From the NCBI GenBank assembly GCA_030429105.1, contig JAUIDE010000019.1:1-50186 (forward strand): 50,186 nucleotides of DNA, read 5' to 3'. The stretch's first letter is position 1; each line of letters starts with the position of its first letter. Positions 29,382-37,612 of this stretch are shown here, one piece after another. The DNA is from Alphaproteobacteria bacterium. Its GTDB lineage: Bacteria; Pseudomonadota; Alphaproteobacteria; Rhodobacterales; Rhodobacteraceae. Below the pieces are notes generated by a model, which did not search any database, had not been told where the DNA came from, and saw only the letters and a list, made by a program, of their open reading frames with translations. A program made the position numbers and the translations under genes.

Positions 29382-30352
29382 CAGAGCTCCCGCGTGCGGT
29401 AGCGGAGGCGGCGGACGGAGCCGGTGCGGGAGCGCATCAGGATCGTCTCCGTCTCGACATAGCCGCCGCGGCGCTTCAGCCCGGGCAGGATCGACCCGTC
29501 GGTGACGCCGGTGGCGGCGAAGATCACGTCCGCCGTCACCATGTCGTCCCGGCTGTATTTCCGGTTGAGGTCCGTGATGCCGGCCTTCGCGGCGCGGCCG
29601 CGCTCGTCATCGTCGCGAAAGAGGAGACGGCCCTGGATCTGCCCGCCCATGCACTTGAGCGCGGCGGCGGCGAGGACGCCCTCCGGCGCGCCGCCGGCGC
29701 CCATGTACATGTCGATGCCGGTCAGCTCCGGCTCGGCGCAGTGGATGACGCCCGCGACGTCCCCGTCCGTGATGAGGCGGATCTGGGCGCCGACCTCGCG
29801 CAGCTCGCGCACGATCGCGTCATGGCGCGGGCGTTCGAGGACGCAGACCTTCACGTCCCCCGGCGTCGCGCCCTTGGCGGCGGCGAGGGCGCGGACGCGC
29901 TCCGTCACGCTCATGTCTAGATCGACGAGCCCGTCGGGATAGCCCGGCCCGATCGCGAGCTTGTCCATGTAGACGTCGGGCGCGTGGAGGAGGGAGCCGC
30001 GCGGGCCCATGGCGATGACGGTGAGGGCGTTCGGCATGTCCTTCGCCGTGAGCGTCGTGCCTTCGAGCGGATCGAGCGCGATGTCGACTTCGGGGCCGGT
30101 TCCGGAGCCGACCTCCTCCCCGATGAAGAGCATCGGCGCCTCGTCCCGCTCGCCCTCGCCGATCACGACGACGCCGCGGATGTCGAGGAGGTTCAGCTGC
30201 TCCCGCATCGCGTTCACCGCCGCCTGGTCCGCCGCCTTCTCGTCGCCCCGGCCGATGAGCTTCGCGGAGGCGATTGCGGCGGCCTCTGAGACGCGGGCGA
30301 GGCCGAGGGAGAGCATCCGGTCGGCGAATTGGGTGGTGATGTCGTTGCTCAT
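29381..30352 (-). CDS. glpX: Class II fructose-1,6-bisphosphatase
   Basis: GlpX hydrolyses fructose-1,6-bisphosphate in gluconeogenesis; in some bacteria it also acts on sedoheptulose bisphosphate. The 323-residue protein has the metal-site motifs GEGERDEAPML near residue 66 and DIALDPLEGTTL near residue 92, plus GAGGAPEGVLAAAALKCMGG near residue 220. A GGGAGAG ribosome site precedes the ATG. It heads the minus-strand run glpX–small membrane gene–recJ–csaA. Confidence 0.95.
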   Translation of the reverse strand: MSNDITTQFADRMLSLGLARVSEAAAIASAKLIGRGDEKAADQAAVNAMREQLNLLDIRGVVVIGEGERDEAPMLFIGEEVGSGTGPEVDIALDPLEGTTLTAKDMPNALTVIAMGPRGSLLHAPDVYMDKLAIGPGYPDGLVDLDMSVTERVRALAAAKGATPGDVKVCVLERPRHDAIVRELREVGAQIRLITDGDVAGVIHCAEPELTGIDMYMGAGGAPEGVLAAAALKCMGGQIQGRLLFRDDDERGRAAKAGITDLNRKYSRDDMVTADVIFAATGVTDGSILPGLKRRGGYVETETILMRSRTGSVRRLRYRTREL

Positions 30353-30454
30353 CCGTCTCTCCCTTTGGTTCGGCGCCTTCTACGCCGCCGGGCGCCGGCG
30401 CGTCCAGCGCCTGCGGCGGGATTCGGGAAGCGGAGCAGGACTACGCCGCTTGCC

Positions 30455-31303
30455 CTAGGTCCCCGACGCTACCCTCTGAAGCGCCAGCGTCGCGAGGAAG
30501 CCGGCTCCCGCGAGGAGCGCCAGCCCGGTCTCGCCTGTCGAGGCGATAAGGGCGGCGTCGTAGAGGCACACGCCGGCGATCATCGTCACCACGGCCTTCG
30601 GCACGTCCCCCTTCGCGCGGCGGAAGAGGCGGCGAAGGGCGATGGCGGCGACCGCCGCGAGGGCGATGGCGAAGGCGAGGGCGAGGGGCTCCAAGAGGCC
30701 GAGCCAGAGCGTGTAGAGGATCGGCGCGGCGAGGACGGCGAGGGGCCAGGCGGCGCCGATCCGGTCATAGGCCTCCTGCTTCGCGGCGTAGGTGAGGCCG
30801 ACGATCCAGGCGAAGAGGCCGAGCGCGCCCCAGAGCGGCGGCCCGGCGAAGGCGCCCACGGCGAGCGCGGCGAGGGCGTAGGAGAGAAAGCGCGTCGCCC
30901 CCATGATCGCGGGGCTGAGCGCGGTGCGCTTGTGCAGCCAGTCATAAACGAAGATCGCCGCGCCGAGCGCGAGCGCGGCGGCTCCGGCCTCGGGCCCGAG
31001 CAGGAAGGAGATCAGCGTTCCGATGGCGAGCATGGCGAACCCGCCCGCGAAGACGGTTCCGCGCCCGATCTCCCCCATTGGAATCGGACGGTTTGCGCGG
31101 AGCTTCGCGTCAATCTCGGCGTCGAAGGCGTCGTTCAGCCACATGCCGCCTTCGTAGAAGAGCGTCAGCGCCAGCGCGACGAGAAGGACCGTCTCGAGCG
31201 GAACGCCGCCCGCGGCGGCGAGCGCGGCGCCCGCCAGCGCGTTCGTCCAGACCGTGGGGAGGTTCGACACGCGGCCGAGGCGGAGGATCGTTCCGAAGGT
31301 CAT
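30455..31303 (-). CDS. eboC: UbiA-like prenyltransferase family protein EboC
   Basis: A 282-residue membrane protein of the UbiA superfamily with about eight hydrophobic helices. The first Asp-rich motif is in MWLNDAFDAEIDAKLRANRP near residue 54, the second in KQEAYDRIGAAW near residue 170. Its start overlaps the eboE stop by 4 bp, and eboD lies just before eboE. That three-gene neighbourhood is characteristic of EboC from the ebo cluster rather than of ubiquinone or haem synthesis. In cyanobacteria ebo genes are linked to moving a scytonemin precursor to the periplasm; the role here is unknown. Confidence 0.85.
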   Translation of the reverse strand: MTFGTILRLGRVSNLPTVWTNALAGAALAAAGGVPLETVLLVALALTLFYEGGMWLNDAFDAEIDAKLRANRPIPMGEIGRGTVFAGGFAMLAIGTLISFLLGPEAGAAALALGAAIFVYDWLHKRTALSPAIMGATRFLSYALAALAVGAFAGPPLWGALGLFAWIVGLTYAAKQEAYDRIGAAWPLAVLAAPILYTLWLGLLEPLALAFAIALAAVAAIALRRLFRRAKGDVPKAVVTMIAGVCLYDAALIASTGETGLALLAGAGFLATLALQRVASGT

Positions 31304-32484
31304 GCGAGGCGGTCCCGCACCCAGGTCAGTTCGCGGGCGACGGCCTGATCCACCGACCCCGCGGCGAGGCCGCGGGGGAGGACGGACCAGGTGTAGGTCT
31401 CGACCTCCAGATGTTCCGAGATCGGCGCGGCGCGGTGGAGCGCGAGTATCTCCGCAAGGAAGGCCTGCGTGGTGCCGAAGGCGGGGAGCGTTTCGAGAAA
31501 GACGGGGACGTGGAAATGGACGCGCCATTCCTCCCCGTCCGCCGCGCCGCCAGGGGCGAAGGCTTCGGAGAGGTCCGCGAAACGGCGGAGGCCCCGCGGC
31601 CCCCTGGCGATGAGCTGGTGGAGATAGACGCCGTCATCGAAGGCCGCGAGCGCGGCGCGCGCCTCGGGCGAGCCCGAGGGGATGCGGAGCGCGGAGGAGA
31701 GCTGCAGCTTGTGGACGGGCACGCCGGCGTCGCGGAGGATCGCGAGACTTTGCGCCGCGTCCTCGAACTCGACGGCGGCGTGGCATACATCGTAGCAGAG
31801 GCCGAGATGGCGGGGGAGCAGATCCGCCGCTTCCGCCCGGCTCCTCCCCGTCAGCGCGGCGAGGCGGGCGGCGGCGGCCTCGCTGAAGAGATGGGCTCGG
31901 AAGAAGGCGGCGCTCTCCTCGATGGTTTCGAGGAAGCAGCAGGGCTCCGGCTCCAAGGCTAGCGCAACGCGGCGGCCCGTTTCCGCCTCCAGCCTCACGA
32001 GATGGGCGGCAGCGCGGAGCATCATGTCGGCCATCGCCGCCTCGGCCCCGGCTCCATTCGGGCGGAAGGCGCCGGGAACGGTGGAGAGGCTGAGGAAGGC
32101 GCCTTCCGGGTTGATCTCCGCCATCAGGTCCGCAAGGGCGGTCGTGTAGGCGAGCCGCTCCTCCGCCCGCCAGTCCGGCAGGTAGACTTCCTCCTTCAGC
32201 CGCGCGCCGTGGAAGGGGCCGTAGGGGAAGCCGTTCATCGTGAGGGGGAGGAAGCCCCCTTCAGCGAGGATCGCCTTGAGCTCTGCGCGCTTGCCTGGCT
32301 CGGAAAGCTCGGCGGTCGTCTCCGCCGAAAAGCGGAGGCCGATGGCGAAAGGCGCGTCGGGAGAAAGCGCGGCCTTCACCGCGCGGGCCGGCCCCGTGAG
32401 CGCGGCGCGCGCCTCTTCCCAGCTCTGAGTCGGGTGGATGTTGAGGCAATAGGTGAGCGCGCCGAGCCCGCCTTCGAGGATCAT
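31300..32484 (-). CDS. eboE: Metabolite traffic protein EboE (TIM-barrel)
   Basis: A 394-residue protein with a sugar-isomerase-like TIM barrel. Recognisable segments are LTYCLNIHPTQSW at the N-terminus, LTMNGFPYGPFHG near residue 80, LALEPEPCCFLE near residue 175, LGLCYDVCHAAVEFED near residue 225 and HFHVPVF near residue 320. These are typical of EboE. It begins one base after the eboD stop (TGAGATG) and overlaps eboC, so the three are one translation unit. Histidine, aspartate and glutamate residues suggest a metal site, but no reaction is established. Confidence 0.85.
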   Translation of the reverse strand: MILEGGLGALTYCLNIHPTQSWEEARAALTGPARAVKAALSPDAPFAIGLRFSAETTAELSEPGKRAELKAILAEGGFLPLTMNGFPYGPFHGARLKEEVYLPDWRAEERLAYTTALADLMAEINPEGAFLSLSTVPGAFRPNGAGAEAAMADMMLRAAAHLVRLEAETGRRVALALEPEPCCFLETIEESAAFFRAHLFSEAAAARLAALTGRSRAEAADLLPRHLGLCYDVCHAAVEFEDAAQSLAILRDAGVPVHKLQLSSALRIPSGSPEARAALAAFDDGVYLHQLIARGPRGLRRFADLSEAFAPGGAADGEEWRVHFHVPVFLETLPAFGTTQAFLAEILALHRAAPISEHLEVETYTWSVLPRGLAAGSVDQAVARELTWVRDRLA

Positions 32485-32485
32485 C

Positions 32486-33691
32486 TCACCGGCCCGTGCG
32501 GGCGCGGAGCCACTTGATCGCCTCCGCCACCTTCGCCCCGTCCATCTCGTTGACCTCGACGCCGACGCCGAGCGCGGAGAGGAGCGTGATGGTCAGCTCC
32601 CCGCCCAGATGCTCGCGGAACTCGTCGAGCCCGACGAGGAGGAGGGAGGCGCCGGACGCGTCCCGCCGCTCCAGCGCGGGGTGGAAGATGTCGAATCCGA
32701 GATGTTCGAGCAGGGCCGCGACCCGCGCCTCCTCCCCTTCGGTCAGGAGCCCGGCGAGAACGGAATAGCGTGCGTCGAGCGCAACGCCGATGGCGACTGC
32801 TTCGCCATGCCGGAGCCGGTGGCGCGTCAGCGCCTCCAGCTTGTGGGCGGACCAGTGGCCATAGTCGAGCGGGCGGGCGGAGCCCATCTCGAACGGGTCG
32901 CCGCCCGTGCCGATCTGCCTCATGTGGAGCGCGGCGCAGCGGCGGATCATCTCCCGCTCCGTGCCCTCCTCGAAGGTCGCGAGGCGGTCGGCGTTCGCCT
33001 CCAGCCAGCGGAAGAAGTCCCCGTCGCGGATGAGGGCGACCTTCACGGCCTCCGCTATGCCGGCACGCCGCTCCCGCGCTGGGAGGGCGCGGATGAAGGA
33101 ATAGTCGTTCAGGACGGCCCAGGGCGGGGCGAAAGTGCCGACATAGTTCTTCACGCCCTTGAGGTTCACTGCGTTCTTCACGCCGACGCCGCTGTCGTTC
33201 TGGCTCAACACCGTCGTCGGCACGCGGACATGGCGGACGCCGCGATGCGCGGTGGCGGCGGCGAGGCCCGCCGCATCGAGCACAGCGCCGCCGCCGATGG
33301 CGACGACATAGGAGTGCCTGTCGATCCGGAGCTCGTGGATCCGGTCCTGCATATGCTCGAGATGGGTGAGTTCGGTCTTGATCCGCTCCCCGCCCGCCAC
33401 GATCTCGGGCGGCGCGACGAGAGCGAGGGAGCCGGCATGGGCGGCGAAATAGGCCTCGACCTGCGCCACGAGGCCGGGCGCGGCGGCGGCGGCGCCCTCG
33501 TCGATCAGGATCAGGGCGCGGTGGCGCTTCGCCGGTTCGCGGCGGCGCAGGGCCTCGAGGAAGGCGGGGTTCGCCGGGTCGAAGAGATGCTCTGTGAAGA
33601 CGACCGGAAATTCGAACGGAACGGAGAAGCGCTGCCACGCCGTCTCGGCTCCGAAGAGGGTCGCATCGGCGGCGCCTGCCTCGCTCGTCAT
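32486..33691 (-). CDS. eboD: 3-dehydroquinate synthase-like sugar phosphate cyclase EboD
   Basis: A 401-residue member of the sugar phosphate cyclase superfamily, NAD- and metal-dependent enzymes that turn sugar phosphates into cyclitols. Motifs include the NAD loop IGGGAVLDAAG (131-142), PTTVLSQNDSGVGVKNAVN (158-176), KNYVGTFAPP (181-190), GIAEAVK with E214 and K217, and the metal histidines H279 (GHWSAHKLEA) and H295 (RHGEAVA). The middle motif differs from true AroB (QNDSGVGVKN rather than QVDSSVGGKT), which fits Ebo[13 protein letters not shown] site precedes the ATG. It heads eboD–eboE–eboC; eboA, eboB and eboF are not here. Confidence 0.86.
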   Translation of the reverse strand: MTSEAGAADATLFGAETAWQRFSVPFEFPVVFTEHLFDPANPAFLEALRRREPAKRHRALILIDEGAAAAAPGLVAQVEAYFAAHAGSLALVAPPEIVAGGERIKTELTHLEHMQDRIHELRIDRHSYVVAIGGGAVLDAAGLAAATAHRGVRHVRVPTTVLSQNDSGVGVKNAVNLKGVKNYVGTFAPPWAVLNDYSFIRALPARERRAGIAEAVKVALIRDGDFFRWLEANADRLATFEEGTEREMIRRCAALHMRQIGTGGDPFEMGSARPLDYGHWSAHKLEALTRHRLRHGEAVAIGVALDARYSVLAGLLTEGEEARVAALLEHLGFDIFHPALERRDASGASLLLVGLDEFREHLGGELTITLLSALGVGVEVNEMDGAKVAEAIKWLRARTGR

Positions 33692-33711
33692 CGCTTCGTC
33701 TCCTCCTCCGC

Positions 33712-33780
33712 CGGGTCTTTACCCGCCCCGGCGCTGCTTCTAACCTGCGCCCGCGGCGGGTCCTTTAGCAAGACCCGCCG
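33712..33780. promoter_or_regulatory. Two related stem-loops in the divergent eboD/TMEM220 gap
   Basis: A small hairpin CGGGT-CTTT-ACCCG (33712-33725) and a perfect 9-bp stem CGGCGGGTC/GACCCGCCG with loop CTTTAGCAA (33754-33780) share a GGGTC...TTTA core. They occupy most of the divergent gap and could be operator sites or leader hairpins. Confidence 0.4.
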
Positions 33781-33813
33781 TATCCGAAAGGCCCCGTTCA
33801 GAAAGGCCCGGCC

Positions 33814-34170
33814 ATGAAAATTCTCAACGCCGTCCTCGCCGTTTTCATGCTGCTCTTCGCAGCCGTCCAGTGGAACGACCCGGACGGTCTGCACTGGGCT
33901 CTCATCTATCTCGCCGGCGCGCTCTGGTGCGGCGTCGCGGCGCTGAGGCCGGGGGTGTTCGCCGGCGGGGCCGGCTGGTGGCTCTTCCTCTCGACCGCGG
34001 CGGCGACCGTGTTCGGGCTCTGGTTCTACTGGCCGCAGGCCGACCACTTCTGGGAGATTCACGTCTGGTGGGAAACCGAGGAGGCGCGCGAGGGGATGGG
34101 CATGATGATCCTCGCGCTTTGCCTCGTCGCCGCCGGGCTGGTCGCCCGGCGGGTGCGCCTCACGGCGTGA
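33814..34170 (+). CDS. TMEM220-type small membrane protein
   Basis: A 118-residue protein with four hydrophobic segments and the conserved-looking AAVQWNDPDGLHWALIYL near the start and FWEIHVWWETEEAREGMGMM near residue 80, matching what I know of the transmembrane family 220 helix proteins. Function is unknown. It is divergent from eboD, and its 3' end overlaps the end of the convergent cytochrome c gene by 11 bp. Confidence 0.78.
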   Translation: MKILNAVLAVFMLLFAAVQWNDPDGLHWALIYLAGALWCGVAALRPGVFAGGAGWWLFLSTAAATVFGLWFYWPQADHFWEIHVWWETEEAREGMGMMILALCLVAAGLVARRVRLTA

Positions 34171-34507
34171 ACTGCGGGGAGAGGATGTAGGACACGATCT
34201 GCATCATCTCCTCCTCGGTATAGACGTCCTTCCACGCCGGCATCTTGCGGAACCCGTCAGCCACGCGGCGATAGACGAATTCGGGCTTGTAGCGGGCGGG
34301 GCGCAGCTTCGGCGCCTTGCCGGGATAGGCCTTGGCGCCGTGGCAATGCTGGCACTGATCCTTCCAGATCGTCTCTCCGCCGGCGATGTTCTCCGGGGCG
34401 TGCAGGTATTCCTCGGTGAAGGGGACGGGCGGCTCGCTCTTCTCCGTCGCCGTCGCGGCCCCCCCGGCCGCGAGCAGGATGGCGAGCGCCATGATCTTGA
34501 GTTTCAT
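34160..34507 (-). CDS. Periplasmic c-type cytochrome
   Basis: A 115-residue secreted monohaem cytochrome c. It has an N-terminal signal peptide (MKLKIMALAILLAAGGAATA), one haem-binding CQHCH near residue 53, and a likely distal methionine in GFRKMPAWKD near residue 87, followed by the helix EEEMMQIVSYIL. GGAG five bases before the ATG at 34507 fixes the start. It lies just downstream of a PQQ-type sugar dehydrogenase and is the obvious electron acceptor. Confidence 0.9.
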   Translation of the reverse strand: MKLKIMALAILLAAGGAATATEKSEPPVPFTEEYLHAPENIAGGETIWKDQCQHCHGAKAYPGKAPKLRPARYKPEFVYRRVADGFRKMPAWKDVYTEEEMMQIVSYILSPQFTP

Positions 34508-34571
34508 GATTACTCCACAGACAAGCCGCCCGTTGCGGGGCGGCGTTCCGGATTCATGCGAAGACTTAAGG

Positions 34572-34597
34572 GCGGGGCCGGCGCGAACCGGCCCCGC
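34572..34597 (-). terminator. Strong hairpin between the sugar dehydrogenase and cytochrome genes
   Basis: A perfect 10-bp GCGGGGCCGG/CCGGCCCCGC stem with a 6-nt loop lies 8 bp after the dehydrogenase stop. It lacks a T-run (CCTTAAG follows on the minus strand). It may partly terminate the transcript or protect the upstream message so that the two genes are made in different amounts. Confidence 0.5.
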
Positions 34598-34605
34598 GTC
34601 GCAGG

Positions 34606-35892
34606 TCATTCAGCGGGAACGACCTTGTAGATCGTGTCCTTCGAGCCGACCGGGCCCGTCGTGATCGAGGTCAGCGCATAGACCTCGCCCGCATTATCCT
34701 GCCCGAAGGCGAGGATGTAGGGAACCGGGCCGTCCATATTCACGACCTCGCCCATCTTCCGGTCATAGCCGCCGGAGCCGTTGGGGACGCCGACCATGAT
34801 CTGCCCGTCCATCGTGCCGAACTGCTTGGACCAGTCGCCATAGATATAGGCTCCGTCCCAGGCCGCGTGCGACCCGCGATAGACATAGCCGCCGGTGACG
34901 GAGATGCCGTCGCAGCCATCCGGCTTCGCGGTGCAGTTGTTGTAGGTCATGATCGGCATTTCGAGGCCGGCCATGTCGCAGGAGGCCGGGTGGTTGTCAG
35001 GCTCCTCGAAGTTGAAGCACTTGTCGGCCTCCATCCGGCGCCAGCCATAGTTGCCGCCAGCCTTGATCTTGTTGACCTCTTCGTAGCTGTTCTGCTGCAC
35101 GTCGGCGCAGTAGAGCGCGTTGTCCCCGCCCTTGTCGAAGCTGCAGCGCCAGGGGTTGCGGAGGCCGTAGGCGTAGATGCGCGGGTCCGCGTCCTCGTTG
35201 TTCACGAAGGGGTTGTCCGCCGGGGCCTCGCCCGTCTCCGGGTCGATGCGGAGGATCTTGCCGAGCGGGGTCGTCAGGTCCTGCCCGTTGCCGGTCAGCG
35301 GGTTGTGGCCGATGCCCCAGTCGTTCGCGTAGCCGCCGTCGCCGGTGGAGATGTAGAGCATCCCGTCGGGCCCGAAGCCGATCCAGTGGCCGTTATGGTT
35401 GAACTGCGGCCAGGCGATGGAGGAGAGGATCCGGCCCGAGAACCGGTCCGCCATGTTGGGATCGTCCTTGGAGACGGTGTATTCCGCGACGACGTTGGAA
35501 TGGCTGTACCAGAGGATCTGGCCGAGATCGCCCTGCGCGTCGAGCGGCGCGGAATAGGCGACGTAGAACTTGCCATTGTTCGCGAAATCCGGATGGAAGG
35601 CGAGGCCGAGGAGACCGCGCTCGTCAAAATCCGGGTGCCGGTCGATCACGAGGCCGCGGATGTCGAGGAAAGGCGTGCCGTGCAGCTGGCCGTCCTCGAC
35701 GATCATCACCCGGCCCCACTGCTCGATCACGAACATGCGGTTGTCGCCGGCGGGCTGGACCATCGCGAGCGGCTGGTTGATGCCGGAGACGACAGGCTCC
35801 AGCTTCACCTTCACCGTGTCGGCGGCGCCGGCGGCGCCGGCGAGAAAGGCCGCTGCGGCTGCGGCGGCGAGTCCGTACGAAAGTTTGCTCAC
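34606..35892 (-). CDS. PQQ-dependent sugar dehydrogenase (glucose/sorbosone type), periplasmic
   Basis: A 428-residue secreted beta-propeller dehydrogenase. A signal peptide ending in FLAGAAGAAD opens it. Family segments are DFDERGLLGLAFHPDF near residue 89, FNHNGHWIGFGPDGMLYIS with the likely catalytic histidine near residue 165, YAYGLRNPWRCSFD with the conserved arginine near residue 240, and NYGWRRMEADKCFNFEE further on. The GTG at 35892 is chosen because GGGAGG lies 8 bases upstream and the signal peptide begins there. The cytochrome c encoded next is the probable electron acceptor. PQQ synthesis genes are not in the window. Confidence 0.88.
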   Translation of the reverse strand: MSKLSYGLAAAAAAAFLAGAAGAADTVKVKLEPVVSGINQPLAMVQPAGDNRMFVIEQWGRVMIVEDGQLHGTPFLDIRGLVIDRHPDFDERGLLGLAFHPDFANNGKFYVAYSAPLDAQGDLGQILWYSHSNVVAEYTVSKDDPNMADRFSGRILSSIAWPQFNHNGHWIGFGPDGMLYISTGDGGYANDWGIGHNPLTGNGQDLTTPLGKILRIDPETGEAPADNPFVNNEDADPRIYAYGLRNPWRCSFDKGGDNALYCADVQQNSYEEVNKIKAGGNYGWRRMEADKCFNFEEPDNHPASCDMAGLEMPIMTYNNCTAKPDGCDGISVTGGYVYRGSHAAWDGAYIYGDWSKQFGTMDGQIMVGVPNGSGGYDRKMGEVVNMDGPVPYILAFGQDNAGEVYALTSITTGPVGSKDTIYKVVPAE

Positions 35893-35996
35893 TCCGATTT
35901 CCTCCCATTGATGCCGGTCTCTTCCGCGGAGCGCGGTGTCCGGACATTTCCAAGCGGTGTCAGGTGAGGGGAAAGCAGACGCTGCGTCAAGTCGCC

Positions 35997-36752
35997 TCAA
36001 GGGCGAATCGTCGCCATTTTCACAGGCCGGGACGGCGCTCCGGGCCCCGCGCCGTAGAGCGCGCGCAACTCCCGCAGGAGCTTCAGGCGGATCGCGCGGG
36101 CGAAATCGTCGAAATCCGCCGCGGGCAGGACAAAGGAATCAGGGCCGGAGATCACCCGTCGCTCATAGTAGAAGGCGAGATTCGGATCGTCTGCGAGGAT
36201 GGGGAGGCCGTTCACCGTCACCTCCCGCCGCGCGGCGCGGCGCAGCGCCTCCGGTAGCGCGAGCGCCTCACCGAAGGCGAGCGGCGTCTCCCGCCCGTCG
36301 CCCGACACGTCCACGATCTTTCGCGTTCCCTCGAAATCGTTGAGCCGGATCATCTCAAGCGCCTGGGCGATGGCGGCGCCGATGCCCGTTCCCGACCGCC
36401 CGAGCGCGGAGTTGCGGCGGGCGGCCATGCCCTCGATCATCGCCGCAACGCCTTCCGCCGCCGCCGGACCGTCGATCACCCGCCATGCGCTCGCCGCCCG
36501 CCTCCCCCGCGCATCGGCCCAGAGAAGCACGGCGACGGCGACGCGGCCCTCCGGCCCCGAGACGGCAGCCTCCTGCACCGCCGGGTCGCGAAAGGCGGCG
36601 GCGAGCCCGCCGATCTGAAGCGCGAATTCGCGTTCGTTCACGCTGCCCGAGGCATCCACCGCAAGGACGAGCTCGACATCCACAGGCTCCGCCGCCGCGC
36701 CCGCCGCGAGGAGGCAGGCCAGCGCGCCGCCGACGATCCAGCTCCTGTTCAT
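35997..36752 (-). CDS. DUF1194 secreted von Willebrand factor A-like protein
   Basis: A 251-residue exported protein with a signal peptide (cleavage near LLAAGAAA|EP) and a VWA-type domain. The MIDAS motif is LAVDASGSVNE near residue 30, with SGTGIG and VDVSGDGRE supplying the other metal ligands. This matches DUF1194, a family of unknown function frequent in alphaproteobacteria. GGGAGGG precedes the ATG at 36752. It is divergent from the DUF2589 cassette across a 134-bp gap. Confidence 0.85.
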   Translation of the reverse strand: MNRSWIVGGALACLLAAGAAAEPVDVELVLAVDASGSVNEREFALQIGGLAAAFRDPAVQEAAVSGPEGRVAVAVLLWADARGRRAASAWRVIDGPAAAEGVAAMIEGMAARRNSALGRSGTGIGAAIAQALEMIRLNDFEGTRKIVDVSGDGRETPLAFGEALALPEALRRAARREVTVNGLPILADDPNLAFYYERRVISGPDSFVLPAADFDDFARAIRLKLLRELRALYGAGPGAPSRPVKMATIRP

Positions 36753-36803
36753 CCGCCCTCCCGCGCCCATGCAGCCGGAGCGTGAGCCCTCTGCAACGGT
36801 CGC

Positions 36804-36832
36804 TTGTTCCGAATCAGCTGCGACGATAGGAT
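36804..36832 (+). promoter_or_regulatory. Candidate promoter of the DUF2589 cassette
   Basis: TTGTTC (36804-36809) and TAGGAT (36827-36832) are spaced by exactly 17 bp, 54 bp before the first DUF2589 start. This is the best promoter in the gap shared with the divergent DUF1194 gene. Confidence 0.45.
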
Positions 36833-36886
36833 TAACGCGTCCGAAGTGCAGAAGAAAAAACAGAACCACGCGGAGGAGCTTCAACT

Positions 36887-37537
36887 ATGGCCAGGGTCGA
36901 CATCGCTGCGGAAACGCAGGCGCTTCCGCTCGGATACTATCTCTCAGGTCCGCTCACCGCCGCGGTGGAGGCGCAGGCGCTCTCCGCCCACAGCACGATC
37001 GAGTTCATCGACGCGCTGGGGACGGACGATTTCGGCGCGCTCCGCACAATGGAGTTCAAGTATCGGAAGGCCGTCACCAATCCGGAGACGGGCGAAGCCG
37101 AGATGACGGACGTGGAACTCATCGTTCCGCTTCTGGCGATGACAGAGGCGCCGCATATCGCCATCGAGACGTTGACGGTGGATTTCTCCTTCACGATCAA
37201 GGACGCGATCTCGAAGGAGTCGCAGTTCAAGATCGCCGCGAAGAAGGAGACGGAGTTCTCCAACAACACCAAGGTAAAGGCTTCCTCCAGCGGCCTCGCC
37301 AAGTTCCTGTTCGGCGGCGGCTCCGTCGAGAGCACGTCGAACTTCAAGATCAACCTCAACGTCTCTACGTCCTTCCAGTCGACGACGCGGACCAATACGG
37401 AGCGGCAGGCGACGCTGAAGATGCACATGGAGGCGAAGCAACGGGTGCCCGAGGGCTTCCAGCGCGTGCTCCAGATCTTCGCCGACGCGATCACCTCGCA
37501 GGCGGAGGTTCCGCCGCCGGCCCCCGCGCCCGCCTGA
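36887..37537 (+). CDS. DUF2589 domain protein 1
   Basis: A 216-residue protein that fits DUF2589. It has three recognisable blocks: an N-terminal amphipathic segment ALPLGYYLSGPLTAAVEAQA (12-31); a central beta segment VPLLAMTEAPHIAIETLTVD (near 80-99) leading into a lysine-rich FSFTIKDA stretch; and a C-terminal RQATLKMHMEAKQRVPEGFQ followed by a helix ending in ITSQ. No signal peptide or transmembrane helix is seen. GGAGGAG precedes the ATG. DUF2589 proteins have no established function. Two more genes with the same block layout follow. Confidence 0.85.
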   Translation: MARVDIAAETQALPLGYYLSGPLTAAVEAQALSAHSTIEFIDALGTDDFGALRTMEFKYRKAVTNPETGEAEMTDVELIVPLLAMTEAPHIAIETLTVDFSFTIKDAISKESQFKIAAKKETEFSNNTKVKASSSGLAKFLFGGGSVESTSNFKINLNVSTSFQSTTRTNTERQATLKMHMEAKQRVPEGFQRVLQIFADAITSQAEVPPPAPAPA

Positions 37538-37612
37538 TCCCTCGGCCGCGGCGCGCGGCTTTCCGCAGGCCGCGCGGCGCCGGTCCGTTCCGGGCGGAGA
37601 CGGGGGTGAGCG

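Noticed and set aside
30455-31303. The UbiA-like gene as a haem O, ubiquinone or chlorophyll synthase
   Set aside because: Tight overlap with eboE and eboD fits EboC better; a phylogeny would settle it.
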